Source of the DNA: Robertmurraya massiliosenegalensis JC6
GTDB lineage: Bacteria > Bacillota > Bacilli > Bacillales > Cytobacillaceae
Assembly (NCBI RefSeq): GCF_000311725.1
Contig: NZ_HE978514.1
Span: forward strand, 296,783-360,782
Direction of reading: 5' to 3'
Length of the DNA: 64,000 nt
The position numbers and the translations under genes are program-made. Below, one piece after another: positions 61,295-64,000 of this stretch. The notes under the pieces are model-generated. The model saw nothing but the letters and a program-made list of their open reading frames with translations, was not told the origin of the DNA and made no database searches. Position 1 is the first letter of the stretch, and every line of letters begins with the position of its first letter.

Positions 61295-62500
61295 ATGATT
61301 TCATATGAGGATATTGTGATGGCACATGAAAAAATGAAAGGCATTGTACATGTAACTCCACTTGATTATTCACGTACTTTTAGCAATTACGCCCATAATG
61401 ACATTTATTTAAAATTAGAGAATCTGCAGAAAACAGGCTCTTTTAAAGTTCGAGGCTCTTATAATAAAATGAGCTCCTTATCGAAAGAGGAATTGCAAAA
61501 AGGAGTGGTCGCTGCTTCAGCTGGCAACCATGCTCAAGGAGTGGCATATGCAAGTACTATGCTCGATATTCCCTGTACGATCGTAATGCCAATAGCTGCT
61601 CCATTAAGCAAGGTTCAAGCGACAAAAGAATATGGAGCCAACATTGAATTACAAGGAAATTCTTTTGATGATGCGCTTTGCTATGCACTGGAACTACGAG
61701 AAAAAACAGGGGCAAGCTTTGTTCATGCTTTTGATGACGAGGCCATTATCACTGGTCAAGGTACTGTCGGGCTTGAAATAATCGAGCAACTTCCTGATGT
61801 TGACGTGATCGTTTGTCCGATCGGAGGTGGTGGGCTCATTGCTGGCTTGGCTGCTGCAGTGAAGGAAAAACATCCTCATATCAAAATATACGGCGTTGAG
61901 GCGAGCGCCTGTCCAAGCATGGCGATGTCCCTTGTTGAAGGAAAACCGATCACCGTTGAAGCTGATCCAACGATGGCCGACGGAATAGCTGTCAAAAAAC
62001 CTGGACAAGTCCCGTTTGAACTTGTCCAAAAATATGTCGATAAAATTTATACAGTGAATGAGTTAGAAATTGCTCGGACGATGCTTATGCTCCTAGAAAG
62101 AAATAAACTACTCGTCGAAGGTTCGGGAGCAGTCGCACTTGCCGCCATGCTCTATCAAAAAATTCCCATTAAGGACCAAAAAGTTGTTTGCCTTATAAGT
62201 GGAGGCAATGTGGACGTCAGCTTTATTTCTAGAATCATCGAACGAGGAATGGTGGAAGCAGGGAGATTCATGCGTTTCAGCACCATTCTAAAAGATCAGC
62301 CTGGCAACCTCGAGAAAATATTAGAAGTCGTCACGGAAAGAAGGGGCAATGTTCTCGACATTTCATTAAGTCATATCGGGAATAAAATTTACCCAAGCTA
62401 TGCACAACTCTCTCTCTCCGTCGAAACAAAAGATCAAAAACATATCGAAGAGATTGTACAAGCATTAAAGGATAATGGGTATGATCCGGAATTGGGTTAG
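61295..62500 (+). CDS. ilvA: Threonine ammonia-lyase
   Basis: 401 residues. PLP lysine K51 in LQKTGSFKVRGSYNKM; SAGNHAQGVAYA; glycine-rich phosphate loop CPIGGGGLIAGLAAAV; C-terminal ACT-type domain from about 325 (RFSTILKDQPGNLEKILEVV). The length and single ACT domain indicate the 'medium form'. It deaminates threonine to 2-oxobutyrate; it may be catabolic or serve isoleucine synthesis. No other ilv genes are near, which favours a stand-alone role. AAAAGGAG RBS, terminator follows. Confidence 0.93.
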   Translation: MISYEDIVMAHEKMKGIVHVTPLDYSRTFSNYAHNDIYLKLENLQKTGSFKVRGSYNKMSSLSKEELQKGVVAASAGNHAQGVAYASTMLDIPCTIVMPIAAPLSKVQATKEYGANIELQGNSFDDALCYALELREKTGASFVHAFDDEAIITGQGTVGLEIIEQLPDVDVIVCPIGGGGLIAGLAAAVKEKHPHIKIYGVEASACPSMAMSLVEGKPITVEADPTMADGIAVKKPGQVPFELVQKYVDKIYTVNELEIARTMLMLLERNKLLVEGSGAVALAAMLYQKIPIKDQKVVCLISGGNVDVSFISRIIERGMVEAGRFMRFSTILKDQPGNLEKILEVVTERRGNVLDISLSHIGNKIYPSYAQLSLSVETKDQKHIEEIVQALKDNGYDPELG

Positions 62501-62524
62501 GTTATCGAGGTTAGATTTTTCAAA

Positions 62525-62560
62525 AAAGGGCCTGTCCACAATTCGGACAGACCCTTTCTA
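62525..62560. terminator. Terminator after the threonine ammonia-lyase gene
   Basis: Stem AAAGGGCCTGTCC / GGACAGACCCTTT with one mismatch, then TCTATTT. Confidence 0.8.
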
Positions 62561-62632
62561 TTTGAATCGTGTTGTTTTTTCAGCCGATTCCCTGTTTATT
62601 GCCGATCTCACGCAAAAAGTAGTCTCTCACCA

Positions 62633-63442
62633 TCATTTTCGATACGGAATATTCAACAACTCTGGAACAGTTGCGAAGTCAAGCCCTTGTTCTCTTATTG
62701 CCGGAATGATTTGACGCAGGGCTCTCACCGTGTTCGTTCGATCCTCATCCCATGCTGCACCATCATGCATGAGGATGATGGCACCTGGATGGAGATTACT
62801 TACCACATTATACGTAATTTGATCAGGTGGAGATTCATGCCAGTCTAATGAATCAACCGACCAAGCTACTGCGGTATAATTCATTTCTCTCAATTTTTCT
62901 ACAAGCTCATTGTTTAAGAATCCATAAGGGGCACGAAACAGCTTTGTCCGATAAGCAATCAAATTGGCTAGACTATCTTCAGTTCGCACGACTTCCCTTT
63001 GTAATACATGAACATCTTTCTCCTCAACTAGATTAGGGTGCCAATATGTATGATTGCCAATAATATGTCCGTCCTCTGCAATTTGTTTGACCAAATCAGG
63101 ATATGCCTCAGCCCTCGAACCCATTAGAAAAAACGTAGCTTTAATTCCGTTTTCCCTCAAAATGTCCAAAATTTGTGGAGTAAATCGTGGATCAGGTCCA
63201 TCATCAAAGGTTAACGCAACCATTTTCGATGATTGTGGTCCACTTAAAACAACTGTTTCTGGATACCGCTCTTGCAGCAAAAAATTAGAAACGGGATATC
63301 GTACGCGTTCCTTATTTTCTGAACCACCTTCTAATTGAGGTAATCCTTGCGGCTGCTGTCCATGTATCCCTTCCACTCTCGTGAATAATGAAAAAGCAAC
63401 GATTAAACATAACGCCAGCCATTTTAACCATATTCTTCCCAT
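62633..63442 (-). CDS. Secreted polysaccharide deacetylase
   Basis: The start is ATG 63442 (269 residues), with AAGGAG 9 nt upstream; a GTG one codon earlier is possible. Signal peptide or anchor about 1-25. NodB domain: motif 1 TFDDGPD (catalytic Asp and metal Asp), motif 2 IIGNHTYWHP (metal His pair), motif 3 FRAPYG, motif 4 SVDSLDW, motif 5 ILMHDG. It removes N-acetyl groups from peptidoglycan or a similar polymer outside the cell. Family members in bacilli are PdaA-, PdaB- or YheN-like; the exact substrate is open. Confidence 0.92.
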   Translation of the reverse strand: MGRIWLKWLALCLIVAFSLFTRVEGIHGQQPQGLPQLEGGSENKERVRYPVSNFLLQERYPETVVLSGPQSSKMVALTFDDGPDPRFTPQILDILRENGIKATFFLMGSRAEAYPDLVKQIAEDGHIIGNHTYWHPNLVEEKDVHVLQREVVRTEDSLANLIAYRTKLFRAPYGFLNNELVEKLREMNYTAVAWSVDSLDWHESPPDQITYNVVSNLHPGAIILMHDGAAWDEDRTNTVRALRQIIPAIREQGLDFATVPELLNIPYRK

Positions 63443-63530
63443 CACTTGCCACTCCTTTCAAGACCTATAATTTACAATTAGTATCTTTATTGGAATATTT
63501 CTTTATTCTTTGTTTTTAATGGAAAAGCGT

Positions 63531-63710
63531 AAAAAGCTCCTACAAAATGTAGGAAGCTTCCGGTTGTCTCATTCGATCCAACCATCTCTCCCCTTAAGCG
63601 GAATTTTTCCTGTTATCTCCTCGATGGACCCCCTTTTAGGAGAAATAACGGAAGATTTTCCGCTTATGGAGAGCAAAATCGTTTATTTTGGCATTTTTTG
63701 AAGGAATAGC
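63531..63710. repeat. Hairpin-rich dispersed repeat, copy 3, cut by an IS
   Basis: Matches copies 1 and 2 from AAAAAGCTCCTACA through GGCATTTTTT and GAATAGC, and then breaks off exactly where the insertion sequence starts. The part after GAATAGC in the other copies (AGGAATTTTTCCTGTTA) is not present in the window. Confidence 0.85.
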
Positions 63711-64000
63711 GATTAAGTCCATATAATTGTGTAAAAAGAAAGAGTCAAATTAATTCCTTTTGTCAACAATGTTATCAGCGACGAAAACAATGTGGAGGGA
63801 ATTAATTATGACTCAATTTCAGTTTAACCTAAATATCGATGATTTAAAAGAATACGTTATGAACTCTAATATAGACGCTGTGATCAAAGCGTCTATCGTC
63901 CTGGTGTTGAATTCTTTTATGGAAAAAGAACGCGATGACTATTTACAGGCCGGTTCTTATGAACGGTCTAGTCTACGTCGTGACTACCGCAATGGATACT
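63711..64000 (+). mobile_element. IS256-family insertion sequence, left end (partial)
   Basis: The left boundary is inferred at 63711 because the host repeat is interrupted there. Between the boundary and the transposase ATG there are 97 nt of leader. The right end and inverted repeat lie outside the window. Confidence 0.75.
63808..64000 (+). CDS. IS256/Mutator-family transposase, N-terminal fragment
   Basis: The frame starts at ATG 63808 after GGAGGG and runs off the window edge (64 codons seen). The opening NLNIDDLKEYVMNSNIDAVI, VLVLNSFMEKERDDYLQAG and SSLRRDYRNGY is the usual N-terminus of IS256-type transposases in bacilli. The DDE catalytic residues lie beyond the edge. Whether the gene is intact cannot be judged. 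Confidence 0.88.
   Translation, partial: MTQFQFNLNIDDLKEYVMNSNIDAVIKASIVLVLNSFMEKERDDYLQAGSYERSSLRRDYRNGY

Noticed and set aside
1..64000. tRNA, rRNA, riboswitch or T-box
   Set aside because: No tRNA-like cloverleaf, rRNA signature or known leader motif was recognised by eye; a covariance search would be needed to exclude short ones.

Overview
This is a low-GC Firmicute chromosome segment, almost certainly from an endospore-forming, motile member of the Bacillaceae. The evidence is the gene set: sinR/sinI, motA/motB, a GerA-type germinant receptor operon, a lia envelope-stress operon, yfkH-yfkI-yfkJ/yfkK, yfmL, yhfW and ampS, all with strong AGGAGG-type ribosome binding sites. No rRNA, tRNA or CRISPR array was seen. 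The window has ordinary core and accessory genes, but its intergenic regions are unusually rich in repeats.

Layout. Positions 1-2.4 kb hold the tail of a metal P-type ATPase, the yfkJ-yfkI-yfkH operon and the divergent yfkK. Positions 2.4-5.2 kb hold an HD-GYP-like protein, a methionine aminopeptidase, and convergent sinR and sinI; sinI is only 44 codons. Positions 5.4-9.4 kb hold a zinc-ribbon protein, a 39-residue membrane peptide, motAB, a deleted GNAT pseudogene and small conserved genes. Positions 9.4-20.4 kb hold topB, a YebC/PmpR protein, ampS, acyP, yhdT-panF, mscL, an SDR oxidoreductase, an EmrE-type permease, an ECF sigma factor with no visible anti-sigma gene, and doxX. Positions 20.7-27.7 kb hold a SpoVB/MATE-like flippase, liaI-liaH-liaF-liaS-liaR (no liaG), a LysM-CAP protein and an RraA-like protein.

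Positions 27.7-41.5 kb hold yhfW (FAD plus Rieske), a 53-bp tandem array, yfmL, a four-gene germination operon in the order D-B-A-C, a two-part ThrE-type exporter, two HAD phosphatases and recQ, which is preceded by a 20-bp iteron array. Positions 41.7-49.6 kb hold an MFS exporter, a polar amino acid ABC transporter, a formate/nitrite-type channel, a duplicated binding protein and a menC/NSAR enzyme. Positions 50-63.4 kb hold a lipoprotein, YjiH, an HTH protein, a class V aminotransferase, VanW and TraB family proteins, a CoA-transferase with an adjacent LytTR regulator, a CDF exporter, an L,D-transpeptidase, threonine ammonia-lyase and a polysaccharide deacetylase. The window ends inside an IS256-type transposase gene whose left end interrupts a repeat copy.

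Themes. Several units serve the cell envelope (lia, L,D-transpeptidase, CAP/LysM, deacetylase, VanW, mscL). Others serve lifestyle switching (sinIR, motAB, germination) and nutrient transport. At least five repeat classes occupy the gaps: (i) a 140-190 bp element in five copies that often starts at a stop codon, (ii) a hairpin-rich element in three copies, one with a 112-bp internal duplication and one cut by the IS, (iii) a 120-bp two-copy element, (iv) a seven-unit 53-bp hairpin array, and (v) a six-unit TATCGGCGA array with an exact 20-bp period in front of recQ.
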